Shown: positions 23,834 through 36,204 of the stretch, piece after piece
How the letters are laid out: every line of letters starts with the position of its first letter
Numbering within the stretch: position 1 is the first letter of the stretch
Source of the DNA: Actinomadura kijaniata NBRC 14229
GTDB lineage: Bacteria > Actinomycetota > Actinomycetes > Streptosporangiales > Streptosporangiaceae
Length of the DNA: 53,082 nucleotides
Reading direction: 5' to 3'
Assembly (NCBI RefSeq): GCF_001552175.1
Contig: NZ_BCQR01000078.1
Location: 1 to 53,082, forward strand
Notes under the pieces: model-generated
What the model saw: the letters and a program-made list of their open reading frames with translations, nothing else
What the model was told of the DNA's origin: nothing
The model's database searches: none
Made by a program: the position numbers and the translations under genes

Positions 23834-25303
23834 CTACTCCGGACGGACCCAGCCGCCCTCCACCAGCAGGTCCAGGACCTTCCGCACGGCCTCGTCGGGG
23901 GGCAGCCGAGAGGTGTCCAGGACCAGGTCGGCGTCGGTGGGGGCCTCGTAGGGGTCGGAGACGCCCGTGAACTCCGGGATCAGGCCCGCGCGGGCCTTGG
24001 CGTACAGGCCCTTGCGGTCGCGGCGTTCGCACTCCTCCAGGGGGGTGGCGACGTGGACCAGGACGAAGTCGCCCGCCGCCTCGACCATGCGGCGGACCTC
24101 CGCGCGGGTCACCGCGTAGGGGGCGATGGGCGCGCAGATCGCGGTGCCCCCGTGCCGGGTCACCTCGGCGGCCACGTAGCCGATCCGGCGGATGTTCAGG
24201 TCGCGGTCCGCGCGGGAGAACGTCAGGCCCGCCGACAGCAGGCGGCGGACCACGTCCCCGTCCAGCAGGGTGACCGTGCGGCCGCCGCGTTCCACCAGGG
24301 CGTCGGCCAGGCCGCGGGCGACCGTGGACTTGCCCGAGCCGGACAGGCCCGTGAAGAAGACCGTGAGGCCCCGCGACAGCTTCGGGGGGCGGGCCACGGC
24401 CAGCTCGGCGGCGACGGCGGGCGGGGTGAACCAGTCGGGGATCGGCTCGCCCCGGTCCAGCAGGTCGTTCAGCCGCTCCTCGGTGAGCTCGGCCTGGACG
24501 TGGTCGGGCTCGATGCGGGCCACCGGCCGCCACACCTCCACGTCGGCGTCGTAGGCCCAGGGCTCGGGGACCACCACGGGGACCGCGGTGCCCTCGGCCT
24601 CGGACTCGCCGAGCAGGTGGGTCGCCCCGTAGGCGGCGGCCACGTGGGCGCGCATCATCAGGTCGCGTTCGGTGTCCTGGCGGGCCGGGAGCGGGACCGG
24701 GATCACGCGGGTGCCCTCGGGCAGCTCGCGGCGCACCGCCAGCAGCGCGCGGACCAGGGACTCGTCGTGGTCGCCGCCCAGCAGGGGCAGCAGCAGGACG
24801 CCCGCGCCGAGCCGCTCGGCCACCTGGCGGAGCTGGCCGAGCTGGCGGCGGTGCAGGAACGTCCGGGTCGCGACCGCCAGCACCGGGCCCTCGACCGGCT
24901 CGACCTCGTCGGGGCGGCGGCGCAGCCGGTGGAACGGTCCGTGCGCCGGGGCGCGCAGCGGCTCCAGCGGCCCGGCCAGCCGCCAGTCCTGGGTGGTCGG
25001 GTCCTGCCAGGCCTCGGTGACGCCCAGCACGGCCAGCGGGACGCCCTCGGGGTCCTGGAGGACCAGGCGTTCGACGGTCGTGAGCTCCTTGGGGACGGTG
25101 AGCGTGACCGGGACCGGCCAGGGGGTGCCGTCGGCCAGCCGCCCGCCCGCGATGACCATCGCGGTGTCGAACGAGCCGAGGAACCCCGTCAGCGGCCGGT
25201 ACACCCCGGCCAGCAGCAGTTCCAGATCGGCGAGCTCGACCCCGTCGGGGGTCCAGGTGGGCAGGTCGCGCAGCGTGTCGGGAAGGCCGGCTTCGGCGGT
25301 CAC
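23834..25303 (-). CDS. cysC: ATP-sulfurylase-like / adenylylsulfate kinase fusion (CysC)
   Basis: A 489-residue fusion. Residues about 310-489 are an APS kinase that phosphorylates adenylylsulfate to PAPS: Walker A GLSGSGKST at 319-327, DGD at 348-350, FSRADRDLNIRRI at 362-374 and KGLYAKARAG at 431-440. Residues about 1-305 resemble ATP sulfurylase in order and size, but the catalytic blocks are altered. ATRTFLHRRQ (145-154) stands where QTRNPxHxGH is expected, and LLGESEAEG (230-238) where GRDHAG is expected. That half is probably not a working sulfurylase. GTG at 25303 follows cggaga. The product feeds sulfotransferases such as 11636-12508. Confidence 0.8.
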   Translation of the reverse strand: MTAEAGLPDTLRDLPTWTPDGVELADLELLLAGVYRPLTGFLGSFDTAMVIAGGRLADGTPWPVPVTLTVPKELTTVERLVLQDPEGVPLAVLGVTEAWQDPTTQDWRLAGPLEPLRAPAHGPFHRLRRRPDEVEPVEGPVLAVATRTFLHRRQLGQLRQVAERLGAGVLLLPLLGGDHDESLVRALLAVRRELPEGTRVIPVPLPARQDTERDLMMRAHVAAAYGATHLLGESEAEGTAVPVVVPEPWAYDADVEVWRPVARIEPDHVQAELTEERLNDLLDRGEPIPDWFTPPAVAAELAVARPPKLSRGLTVFFTGLSGSGKSTVARGLADALVERGGRTVTLLDGDVVRRLLSAGLTFSRADRDLNIRRIGYVAAEVTRHGGTAICAPIAPYAVTRAEVRRMVEAAGDFVLVHVATPLEECERRDRKGLYAKARAGLIPEFTGVSDPYEAPTDADLVLDTSRLPPDEAVRKVLDLLVEGGWVRPE

Positions 25304-25319
25304 CGCGGTCTCCGATCCC

Positions 25320-25339
25320 GCCCGGTGTCGTCACCGGGC
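25320..25339. promoter_or_regulatory. 8-bp hairpin in the leader of the APS-kinase fusion
   Basis: GCCCGGTG-TCGT-CACCGGGC is a perfect stem-loop 16 bases upstream of the GTG at 25303. The gap 25304-25421 also contains a minus-strand TATTTT about 70 bases upstream of the GTG. The hairpin could be a leader structure or a late terminator of an upstream transcript. Confidence 0.35.
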
Positions 25340-25421
25340 TGGTCCAGGTCAGTTGGGCTTTCCGCAGAAAAATACCGAGCCTGGCGGATGGTGTGCACCT
25401 TCGCGGTCCGGCTTCCGGGGG

Positions 25422-26165
25422 CTAGATGACCCGCGCGTACCGGTTCTCGGGCTTGCGGATCACGAACGCGACCTCGCTGTGCTCGGCGGTGAGGCGCCCC
25501 CGGGTGAGGCCCGCCACGCACCGGCACAGGCCGTCCAGGAGGCCGGAACCGGCCCCGGCCGCCGTCACCGAGTGCCGGGTGGCGTACTCCTCGGCGATCA
25601 CGAGGCCGCGCATCATGCAGTACCACCGGATGCCCTGGCGGGAGGCGACCTTCTCGTAGACCGTCGCCGGGGGCAGCGGCTGGTCCGGCGCGGAGCCGTC
25701 CGGCCTGCCGTGCCCCAGCAGGCCGCGCACGGAGGCGGGCAGGGTCCGGTCCAGGAACCCGAACGCGGTGTCGCGGTCCCGCAGCCGCACCAGCAGCAGC
25801 CCGCCGGGTTTCAGCGAGGCCACGAGCCGATCCAGGACCAGCTCGGCGTGGGCGATGCGTTCGATCACGTAGGGCGCGTAGACCACGTCGTAGGCGCGCG
25901 GCGGCATCGGGACGGTCCGCAGGTCGCCCAGATGCCAGGCGTGCAGATCCTCCCGCCGCCGCGTGTGCTCGCGCAGCCCGGGCAGATCGACGTCCACTCC
26001 CGTGACCTGGTGCCCGCAGTCGCCGTAGTCGAGCCCCCGCCCCCACCCGCAGCCCGCCTCCAGCACCTGGAGGCCGCCGAGGAGCGGTTTGTCGTGGGCG
26101 TACTGGCGGGCGCGTTCCGAGAACAGTTCGCCGTCGTTGACCGGCGAGGTGCGCAGATCGGTCAC
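25422..26165 (-). CDS. class I SAM-dependent methyltransferase
   Basis: A 247-residue protein of the methyltransferase 11/25 type. Motif I is VLEAGCGWGRGLDY near residues 34-47, followed by VTGVDVDLPGL (acidic strand-2 end), YDVVYAPYVIERI (motif around strand 4) and LKPGGLLLVRLRD (strand 5). GTG at 26165 follows gaggttgt. The substrate is not evident. It lies 118 bases from the APS-kinase gene on the same strand, at the edge of the glycan region, and may or may not belong to it. Confidence 0.75.
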   Translation of the reverse strand: MTDLRTSPVNDGELFSERARQYAHDKPLLGGLQVLEAGCGWGRGLDYGDCGHQVTGVDVDLPGLREHTRRREDLHAWHLGDLRTVPMPPRAYDVVYAPYVIERIAHAELVLDRLVASLKPGGLLLVRLRDRDTAFGFLDRTLPASVRGLLGHGRPDGSAPDQPLPPATVYEKVASRQGIRWYCMMRGLVIAEEYATRHSVTAAGAGSGLLDGLCRCVAGLTRGRLTAEHSEVAFVIRKPENRYARVI

Positions 26166-26231
26166 AACCTCACAGCGTAATCGCGCGACGACACAACGTC
26201 CCGGTTTTACCGTTCCCCGGAACGTCCCTGG

Positions 26232-27791
26232 TCAGTGCTCGACCTCGTTGAGGTCCAGATCCTTCGGTGTCAGCCGCCAGACCAGGAGCGCCGTGGCCAG
26301 CATCAGCAGGCCGCCGGCGACGCTGGTCCACTCCAGCGACCCGGTGAACGCCTCGCGCGCCTGCGCCGCCAGCCGCGCGCCCGCCCCGCCCATCTCGTGG
26401 GCCAGGTCCATCGCCCCGCCGATCGACTCCTGCGCGACGTGCGCGGCCCTGCCGGTGACGCCCTCGGCGGCGAGATCCTCGGCGGTGAGGTGGGCGCGGT
26501 AGAACGCGGCGGCGACGCTGCCGAGGACCGCCACGCCCAGCGCGCCGCCGATCTCGTAGCTGGTCTCCTCGATCGCGGCGGCGCTGCCGGACTTCTCCGG
26601 CGGCGCGCCCGCCATGATCACGGCGGAGGCGATGGCGAGCGAGCCCAGGCCGACGCCGACCATGCCGAGGGCGATGGCGACGGCCCAGTAGTCCAGCGTG
26701 CCGGGCCAGAACCAGATCACCAGCAGGCCGAGGCCGCTGAGCGCGAGCCCGCCCGCCAGGACGGTGCGGGCGCCGATCCGGTTGGCGAGGGCGGGGGCCA
26801 GCGGGGAGGCGATGGCCGCGCCGATCGCCTCGGGCAGCGTGCGCAGCCCGGTCTCCAGCGGCCCGTACCCCTGCACGAGCTGCATCCACTGGGTCAGCAG
26901 CAGCATGGTCGCGGCCAGCGCGATGGACACCGCCAGGGCCGTCACCACGCCCGCCGTGAACGCGGGCCCCCGGAACAGCCGCAGCTCCAGCATGGGGTCG
27001 GGGCGCCCCAGGTTGCGGCGCGCGAACCAGGTCAGCGTGACCGCCGCGACCAGCGCCGGGACCCAGGTCTGGGGATCGGTGGCCCCGTCCTTGCCGAAGT
27101 GCTTGATCGCGTAGACGAGGGCGACCATCCCGACGATCGACAGGACGGTGCCGAGCAGGTCCCAGCGGCCCGGCCTCGGGTTGCGGGTCTCGGGCAGCAG
27201 GAACAGGCCCGCGACGATCGCGAGCAGCATGACCGGCACGTTCACCAGGAACGCCGCGTGCCAGGAGAACGCCTCCAGCAGCGCCCCGCCCACGATCGGG
27301 CCGAGGGCCCCGCCGAACGCCGCCATCGTCGCCCAGATCCCCAGCGCGGTGGCGCGCTCCCGGGGGTCGGTGAACAGGTGCCGGATCATCGACAGCGTGG
27401 ACGGCATGATCATCGCGCCGCCGACGCCCAGCGCGGCGCGGACCGCGATGACCTCGGCGGGGCTGTCGGCCCACAGCACCGCCAGCGAGGCCAGCCCGAA
27501 GACGGTGAAGCCGAGCAGCAGGACCAGGCGGCGGCCGAACCGGTCGGCCAGCGAGGAGGCGGTGACCAGCAGGCCGGACACCACCAGCGCGTAGATGTCG
27601 ACCATCCACAGCAGCTGCACCGAGTCGGGCCGCAGGTCGGCCGACAGCTTGGGCAGGGCCACGTTGAGGACGGTCATGTCCATGACGACGAGCAGCAGGC
27701 TCGCCGACAGGACCGCGAGGCCCGCCCAGCGGCGGGGGTGCGGCTGCGGTGTGTCGGGTGACGCGGCCGCCGGCGTCTTGGCGGTCGTCAT
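26232..27791 (-). CDS. DHA2-family (14-TM) drug/proton antiporter
   Basis: A 519-residue major-facilitator protein of the EmrB/QacA type, expected to export lipophilic or cationic compounds using the proton gradient. The DHA2 signature MDMTVLNVALP is at 37-47 and motif A, LADRFGRRLV, at 81-90. Motif C (GxxxGPxxGG) is present as AFGGALGPIVGGALL. About 14 helices are visible. ATG at 27791 overlaps the stop of the TetR gene (ATGA), so regulator and pump form one operon. Confidence 0.85.
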   Translation of the reverse strand: MTTAKTPAAASPDTPQPHPRRWAGLAVLSASLLLVVMDMTVLNVALPKLSADLRPDSVQLLWMVDIYALVVSGLLVTASSLADRFGRRLVLLLGFTVFGLASLAVLWADSPAEVIAVRAALGVGGAMIMPSTLSMIRHLFTDPRERATALGIWATMAAFGGALGPIVGGALLEAFSWHAAFLVNVPVMLLAIVAGLFLLPETRNPRPGRWDLLGTVLSIVGMVALVYAIKHFGKDGATDPQTWVPALVAAVTLTWFARRNLGRPDPMLELRLFRGPAFTAGVVTALAVSIALAATMLLLTQWMQLVQGYGPLETGLRTLPEAIGAAIASPLAPALANRIGARTVLAGGLALSGLGLLVIWFWPGTLDYWAVAIALGMVGVGLGSLAIASAVIMAGAPPEKSGSAAAIEETSYEIGGALGVAVLGSVAAAFYRAHLTAEDLAAEGVTGRAAHVAQESIGGAMDLAHEMGGAGARLAAQAREAFTGSLEWTSVAGGLLMLATALLVWRLTPKDLDLNEVEH

Positions 27792-28369
27792 GGGGATCCC
27801 CCGGTTTCCGGGCGCGCTCCGGCGCCGCTCAGGAACGTGCTGATCAGTAGTTCGTCGATGTCGCGGCGGGCCACGTCACCGTGCCGCATGCTCTCGCGCA
27901 CGGCGATGGACAGCCCGTACACGACGTTGCTCACCCAGCGGGACGGCAGGTCGGCGCGCAGCACCCCGGCGCGCTGGCAGGCGGTGTAGAACGCCACCTC
28001 GCGCGCTTCCAGCCGTTCCCCCCATTCGACCAGTTCAGGCAGATGGTTGAGGAAATGGTCGGTCAGGGCGAAACCGTACTCGTCGGCGTCCACGACGAAC
28101 GCCCGCAGCAGCGTCCGCAGCGCCCGGTCCAGCGCGGCGGGGTCGCCGGAGGCGGTGGCCGCGACGATCCCGGCCTCGTCCTGCGAGCGCTCCCAGCCCG
28201 CGCAGGCCCGCTGCCCGAGCCGGTGCACCAGGGCCTCGCGGGAGGCGTAGTGCCGGTGCAGGGTGGCGCGGCTGATCCCGATGGCCTTGGCGATCTCGGC
28301 CATGGAGGCCGTCGGCTCCTTGTTGAGGTGCCGGGTCGCCGCCGCGAGGATCTCGTCCTCGTTGCGCAT
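27788..28369 (-). CDS. TetR-family repressor of the adjacent efflux pump
   Basis: A 193-residue regulator. The helix-turn-helix is at about residues 22-42 (MAEIAKAIGISRATLHRHYAS); the rest is the alpha-helical ligand-binding and dimerisation domain. ATG at 28369 follows ggaga with 7-base spacing; a longer frame to 28489 would run through the promoter region. It precedes and overlaps the DHA2 pump gene, the usual arrangement for a self-repressing drug-responsive pair. Palindromic sequence lies directly upstream (28390-28427). Confidence 0.85.
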   Translation of the reverse strand: MRNEDEILAAATRHLNKEPTASMAEIAKAIGISRATLHRHYASREALVHRLGQRACAGWERSQDEAGIVAATASGDPAALDRALRTLLRAFVVDADEYGFALTDHFLNHLPELVEWGERLEAREVAFYTACQRAGVLRADLPSRWVSNVVYGLSIAVRESMRHGDVARRDIDELLISTFLSGAGARPETGGSP

Positions 28370-28389
28370 TGCGCCATCTCCGTCCCGAT

Positions 28390-28427
28390 TGAGACATCTA
28401 TGTCGCATAATACACGCACACGTCTCA
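28390..28427. promoter_or_regulatory. candidate TetR operator and promoter
   Basis: Within 60 bases upstream of the TetR ATG there is GACATctATGTC (28393-28404) and, spanning it, TGAGAC (28390-28395) with GTCTCA (28422-28427). On the minus strand a TATTAT box (-10-like) lies at about 28406-28411. The placement is typical of an autoregulatory TetR operator. Confidence 0.45.
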
Positions 28428-28520
28428 TCTCGTGGGTCCGGAGCCGCCCGCACGCGGGGGCGATCGGGCGCGTAGGCTTGAAGCGACACCGGGGGCGGTC
28501 GCGGCTCCCGGGTTTTCGGG

Positions 28521-28539
28521 CTGCCCCGCAGCGGGGCAG
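28521..28539. repeat. short GC hairpin upstream of mfd
   Basis: CTGCCCCGC-A-GCGGGGCAG forms a 9-base inverted repeat (about 8 bp with a 3-base loop) 43 bases before the mfd start, in the 212-base gap between the divergent tetR and mfd genes. Function unknown; no other gene was seen in this gap. Confidence 0.4.
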
Positions 28540-28581
28540 GCGGGGTCGAGCGCAGCCCCGGTGGATGAGTAGCGGGCGAAG

Positions 28582-32076
<3,495 letters not shown>

Positions 32077-32112
32077 GATTCCCGCCAAAGATCAGCAGCA
32101 GAGGGAGTTCAC

Positions 32113-32778
32113 TTGCGCGGCTCACTGAAGATCACTCTGGCGGCGGCGGCCGCCGCGACGGCGCTGAGCGGCTGCGGCGGCGGCCCGGTCGAGGCGGGCG
32201 CGGCCGCGCTGGTCGGCGACGAGCGCATCAGCACCGCCACGCTGAACGCCGCCGTGCGCGACTGGCAGCGGGAGTTCCGCGCCGACCCGGTCGCCAACCA
32301 GATGCGCGAGCAGCCGCAGTCCGCCGAGCAGCAGATGGGCGGCGACGGCGGCCTGAGCGAGTCCGACATGCGCGGCGCGCTGGCCGTGCTGGTCAACTTC
32401 CGGGTCGCCGACGAGGTCGCGCGCCGGTCCGGGGTGACCGTCACCGACGGGCACGTGGACCAGGTCGTGACCGCGATGGACCGGCAGGGCGGCGCGCGCT
32501 CCACCACCCTCGCCAACGGCCTGCCCTCCCGCCACACCCGCGACCTGGCCCGCTTCCTGGCGACGCGGGCGCTGGTCGCGCAGAAGCTCGGCGGGGGCGC
32601 CGACCCGCAGAGCCCCGCCTCGGCGCAGGCGCGGCAGATGGCGGCGATGCTGTTCGTCAGCACCGCCGGGAAGATGAAGATCAAGGTGAACCCCCGGTTC
32701 GGCGGCTTCGACCCCCAGCGGGTCTCGATCGAGCCGGTGCGGTACCACCTGTCCGCCACCGAAACGGGTATCCGCTGA
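32113..32778 (+). CDS. SurA N-terminal-domain lipoprotein
   Basis: A 221-residue lipoprotein with a TTG start (ribosome site agagggag). The lipobox ALSGC places the lipidated Cys near residue 21. The mature part carries a SurA/trigger-factor-like helical chaperone segment (GDERISTATLNAAVRDW and the later VTVTDGHVDQVV block), without a visible PPIase domain. It lies 37 bases after mfd and 2 bases before mazG, so it is part of that operon. It is probably an extracytoplasmic folding helper on the outer membrane-facing side. Confidence 0.75.
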   Translation: MRGSLKITLAAAAAATALSGCGGGPVEAGAAALVGDERISTATLNAAVRDWQREFRADPVANQMREQPQSAEQQMGGDGGLSESDMRGALAVLVNFRVADEVARRSGVTVTDGHVDQVVTAMDRQGGARSTTLANGLPSRHTRDLARFLATRALVAQKLGGGADPQSPASAQARQMAAMLFVSTAGKMKIKVNPRFGGFDPQRVSIEPVRYHLSATETGIR

Positions 32779-32780
32779 CC

Positions 32781-33743
32781 ATGAGCCTGACCCTGCTGGC
32801 CACCACCCACCGCGTCGCGCCCGGGCTGCTGTCGTTCCCGGCGTGGCAGGCGCTGCGCGCCGCCGCCCGCGTGTCCGCGCGCGGCGACCACCCCCTGCTG
32901 CCGTACCTGGCCGACGCCGGGGTGCACGCCGAGCAGGTCGCCGAACCCGACCCGCGCGCGCTGGTCGCCGAGGCGCGCGAGCGGGACGTGCTGTGGATCG
33001 CCGATCCCGGCGGCGACGAGGACCTCATGCGCGCCATCGGGCGGCTGGTGGTCGACGACCCCCTCGACGTGGAGGTCCTGCACGGTTCCTGGGACCTGCC
33101 CGGCGCGCGGCTGCTGGACCTGGTCTCGGTGATGGACACGCTGCGCCGCGAGTGCCCGTGGGACGCCAAGCAGACCCACGAGTCGCTGGTGAGGTACCTG
33201 CTGGAGGAGGCCTACGAGGTCAGCGACACGATCGAGCAGGGCGACCTCGGGGCGCTGCGCGAGGAGCTGGGCGACGTGCTGATGCAGGTGGCGTTCCACT
33301 CGGTGGTGGCGTCCGAACGCGACGACGACACCGCGTTCACCATCGACGACGTCGCCGCCGGGATCGTGGACAAGCTGGTGCGCCGCCACCCGCACGTGTT
33401 CGCCGACGTGACGGTCTCCGGGGCCGACGAGGTGAACGCGAACTGGGAGCAGATCAAGGCGGCCGAGCGGGAGGCCAGGAGCGGCGAGGACGCCTCGGTG
33501 TTCGACGGCGTCCCGATGGGGCAGCCCGCGCTGTCGCTCGCCGCGCAGCTCCAGCGCCGCGCCGACCGGCTGGACCCGCCCGCCGACCTGCTCGACCGGC
33601 CCGGCGACGATGTCGGTTCCCGATTGTTCGCGCTGGTCAGGGAGGCGCAGGCGGCCGGGTTGGACCCGGAGGCCGAGTTGCGGCGGGTAGCGCGGGGGTT
33701 CCGCGACCGTGTCCGGGACTGGGAGCGGGAGCGGACCGCCTGA
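32781..33743 (+). CDS. mazG: nucleoside triphosphate pyrophosphohydrolase MazG
   Basis: A 320-residue MazG that hydrolyses (d)NTPs, possibly including damaged nucleotides, to NMP and PPi. The first ~105 residues are an extra N-terminal domain found in actinobacterial MazG. The MazG fold follows: CPWDAKQTHESL at 125-136, metal-binding EEAYE at 142-146 and EELGD at 161-165, then KLVRRHPHVFAD and ANWEQIK. The C-terminal repeat seen in long bacterial MazG (AALSLAAQLQRRAD-type) is present but shortened. ATG at 32781 lies two bases after the previous stop, so co-translation with the lipoprotein is likely. Confidence 0.92.
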   Translation: MSLTLLATTHRVAPGLLSFPAWQALRAAARVSARGDHPLLPYLADAGVHAEQVAEPDPRALVAEARERDVLWIADPGGDEDLMRAIGRLVVDDPLDVEVLHGSWDLPGARLLDLVSVMDTLRRECPWDAKQTHESLVRYLLEEAYEVSDTIEQGDLGALREELGDVLMQVAFHSVVASERDDDTAFTIDDVAAGIVDKLVRRHPHVFADVTVSGADEVNANWEQIKAAEREARSGEDASVFDGVPMGQPALSLAAQLQRRADRLDPPADLLDRPGDDVGSRLFALVREAQAAGLDPEAELRRVARGFRDRVRDWERERTA

Positions 33744-33801
33744 GCGCGGCAAGATCCATGATGGGGTGGTCGGCGGCGAAAGGCCCGTTTACGCTGACCC
33801 C

Positions 33802-36102
33802 GTGGCGGCCGGGACTGAACGACACGACAGGGACGGCGCCTCCGCGCGTGGCGGACGGCGCACGGGACGCGGGTCGGCGCGCACGTTCGCCGCGAAGGTC
33901 CGCGTCGTCCGGCGGCTGGCCGGGCTGGGCGCGCTGGCGGGACTGCTGGTCGCCACGATGCTGGTGCCGATCGCCGGGTCGGTCGGGGTCGGCGCGCGCG
34001 ACGCCGCGGCCTGGTTCCAGGAGGAGCCGGACGAGCTGAACACCGGCGTCCCGCTGCGGTCGCGGATCCTGGCGGCGGACGGGTCGACGATCGCGACGTT
34101 CTTCTACGAGAACCGCGTCGACGTCCGGCTGGACCGGATCTCCCCGACCATGCGGCGGGCGGTGCTGGCGATCGAGGACAGCCGGTTCTACGAGCACGGC
34201 GCGCTGGACGCCAAGGGCACCGTCCGCGCCCTGGCCAGCAACCTGGGCTCCGGCGAGGTGCAGCAGGGCGGCTCGGGCATCACCCAGCAGTACGTCAAGA
34301 ACCTGCTGCTCACCCATGCCGAGACCGAGGAGGAACGGCAGGCCGCCCGCGCCCTCACCCCCGCCCGCAAGATCCGCGAGCTGAAGTACGCGGCGGCGAT
34401 GGAGCGCCGCTTCCCCAAGGACGAGATCCTGCGCCGCTACCTCAACATCGCCTACTACGGCGACGGCGCGTACGGCGTGGAGGCCGCGGCCCGCCACTAC
34501 TTCGGCAAGTCCGCCGCCGCCCTGGACCTCACCGAGTCGGCGCTGCTGGCCGGGGTGATCCGCTACCCCTACGCCTACGACCCGATCCGGCATCCCGACG
34601 CCGCCCTCAAGCGCCGCGACGTCGTGCTGGACCGGATGGCCGAGCTCGGCTGGATCGGCGCCGCCGAGGCGCGGCAGGCGAAGACGCGGCCGCTGGGCCT
34701 GCGCGTCAAGAAGACCCACAACGGGTGCGTCACCAGCAAGGCCCCGTTCTTCTGCGACTACGTCCAGCGCGAGATCCTCACCAACCCGGTGTTCGGCCCG
34801 ACCGCCAAGGCCCGCGAGAAGCTCCTCAAGCAGGGCGGCCTGACGATCCGCACGACGCTGGACTGGAAGACCCAGCGCGCCGCGCAGCGCGCCGTCAACC
34901 GGTACGTCCCGCGCCTGAACTCCGCCCGCAAGGCCGCCGCCGAGGCCCTGGTCGAACCCGGCACCGGCCACATCAAGGGCATGGCCGTGGACCGGCTGCT
35001 CGGCCCCGACCGGGAGCGCGGCAAGACCTGGATCAACTTCGCCGCCGACGCCTCGCACGGCTCGTCGATCGGGATGCAGGCCGGGTCCACGTTCAAGGCG
35101 TTCACGCTGGCCGCCGCGCTGGAGGAGGGGATGCCGTTCGGGCAGCGGTTCATGGCGCCGCGCGCCTACCTGCCCACCGGTTACCGCGACTGCAGGGGCC
35201 GCCGCGTCGGCGATCCGAGCAAGGCGCTGAAGAACTCCGCCGACGGCGAGGGCGGCCGGACGTTCAGCCTGGTCACCGGCACCGAGCACTCGGTGAACAC
35301 GTTCTTTCTCGCCCTGCAGAAGGACGTCGGCCTCTGCGACACGGTGAAGATGGCCGAACGCCTCGGGATGAAGCAGGCCAACGGCAAGCCGCTGGAGCAG
35401 TACCCGGCGTTCACGCTGGGGTTCGCGCAGGTGTCGCCGCTGCGGCTGGCCGCGGCGTACGCCGCGTTCGGGGCGCGCGGCCGGTACTGCAAGCCGGTCG
35501 CCATCACGCAGATCACCGACTCGGCCGGCCGGCGCCTCAAGGTCCCCTCGGCCGACTGCCGGCAGGCCCTCGACGAGGACGTCGCCGACGCCGTCAACCA
35601 CGTCCTGCGCGGCGTGCTCACCAAGGGGACGGCGCGCGGCATGGGCATCGGCCGTCCCGCCGCCGGCAAGACCGGGACGGTCGACAACTTCTCCGCCGCC
35701 TGGTTCGCGGGCTACACGCCCGACCTGGCCTCGGCGGTGTGGGTCGGCGACCCGCGCGGCGGCTACCGCTACCCCATGACGAGCCTGTGCATGGACGGCC
35801 GCTGCTACGGCTCGGTGTTCGGCGCGACGCTGCCGGCCCCCATCTGGCAGGACACGATGGCGGAGGCGCTGGCGGGCCGTCCGGCGACGCCGTTCCGCCC
35901 GCCGTCGTTCCAGTTCTTCACCAAGGGGTCGGGCGAGGACCCGCCGAAGCGGCCGAAGCGTCCGAAGCGGCCCCGGGACCGCGAGGACCGCCGTGACGAC
36001 CGCCGCGGCGACCGGCCGGGCGACGGGCGCCCCGGCGACCGGCCCGGCCCGGACGACCCCCGGCCGCCGCTCGACCCCGAGGACCCGGACAGCCCCCGCT
36101 GA
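33802..36102 (+). CDS. bifunctional penicillin-binding protein (class A)
   Basis: About 766 residues. A basic cytoplasmic tail and one transmembrane helix (LAGLGALAGLLVATMLVPIAG) lead into a GT51 transglycosylase domain (AIEDSRFYEHGALD and GGSGITQQYVKN) and a transpeptidase domain. The transpeptidase motifs are STFK (nucleophile Ser429), SVN (497-499) and KTGT (623-626). A Lys/Arg/Asp/Pro-rich disordered tail ends the protein. It polymerises and cross-links peptidoglycan on the outer membrane face. The start is uncertain: GTG at 33802 is chosen as the first good start clear of mazG; the frame is open from 33709. Confidence 0.9.
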   Translation: MAAGTERHDRDGASARGGRRTGRGSARTFAAKVRVVRRLAGLGALAGLLVATMLVPIAGSVGVGARDAAAWFQEEPDELNTGVPLRSRILAADGSTIATFFYENRVDVRLDRISPTMRRAVLAIEDSRFYEHGALDAKGTVRALASNLGSGEVQQGGSGITQQYVKNLLLTHAETEEERQAARALTPARKIRELKYAAAMERRFPKDEILRRYLNIAYYGDGAYGVEAAARHYFGKSAAALDLTESALLAGVIRYPYAYDPIRHPDAALKRRDVVLDRMAELGWIGAAEARQAKTRPLGLRVKKTHNGCVTSKAPFFCDYVQREILTNPVFGPTAKAREKLLKQGGLTIRTTLDWKTQRAAQRAVNRYVPRLNSARKAAAEALVEPGTGHIKGMAVDRLLGPDRERGKTWINFAADASHGSSIGMQAGSTFKAFTLAAALEEGMPFGQRFMAPRAYLPTGYRDCRGRRVGDPSKALKNSADGEGGRTFSLVTGTEHSVNTFFLALQKDVGLCDTVKMAERLGMKQANGKPLEQYPAFTLGFAQVSPLRLAAAYAAFGARGRYCKPVAITQITDSAGRRLKVPSADCRQALDEDVADAVNHVLRGVLTKGTARGMGIGRPAAGKTGTVDNFSAAWFAGYTPDLASAVWVGDPRGGYRYPMTSLCMDGRCYGSVFGATLPAPIWQDTMAEALAGRPATPFRPPSFQFFTKGSGEDPPKRPKRPKRPRDREDRRDDRRGDRPGDGRPGDRPGPDDPRPPLDPEDPDSPR

Positions 36103-36204
36103 CGGGCGGCGCCGACGGGGGTGACCTGCGGGTTCGTGTGGAACCGGTCATGATCGGGTAGATCTCCCGGGGCAGGGGCTCAACGCCGTGAATCGGGGGA
36201 TCAC

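Noticed and set aside
28430..28581. tRNA or small RNA gene upstream of mfd
   Set aside because: Only a short GC hairpin is present; no cloverleaf arms or conserved T-loop bases were found.
32781..33743. Toxin-antitoxin link from the MazG name
   Set aside because: No mazE/mazF-like gene is adjacent; the order mfd - lipoprotein - mazG is the ordinary housekeeping arrangement.
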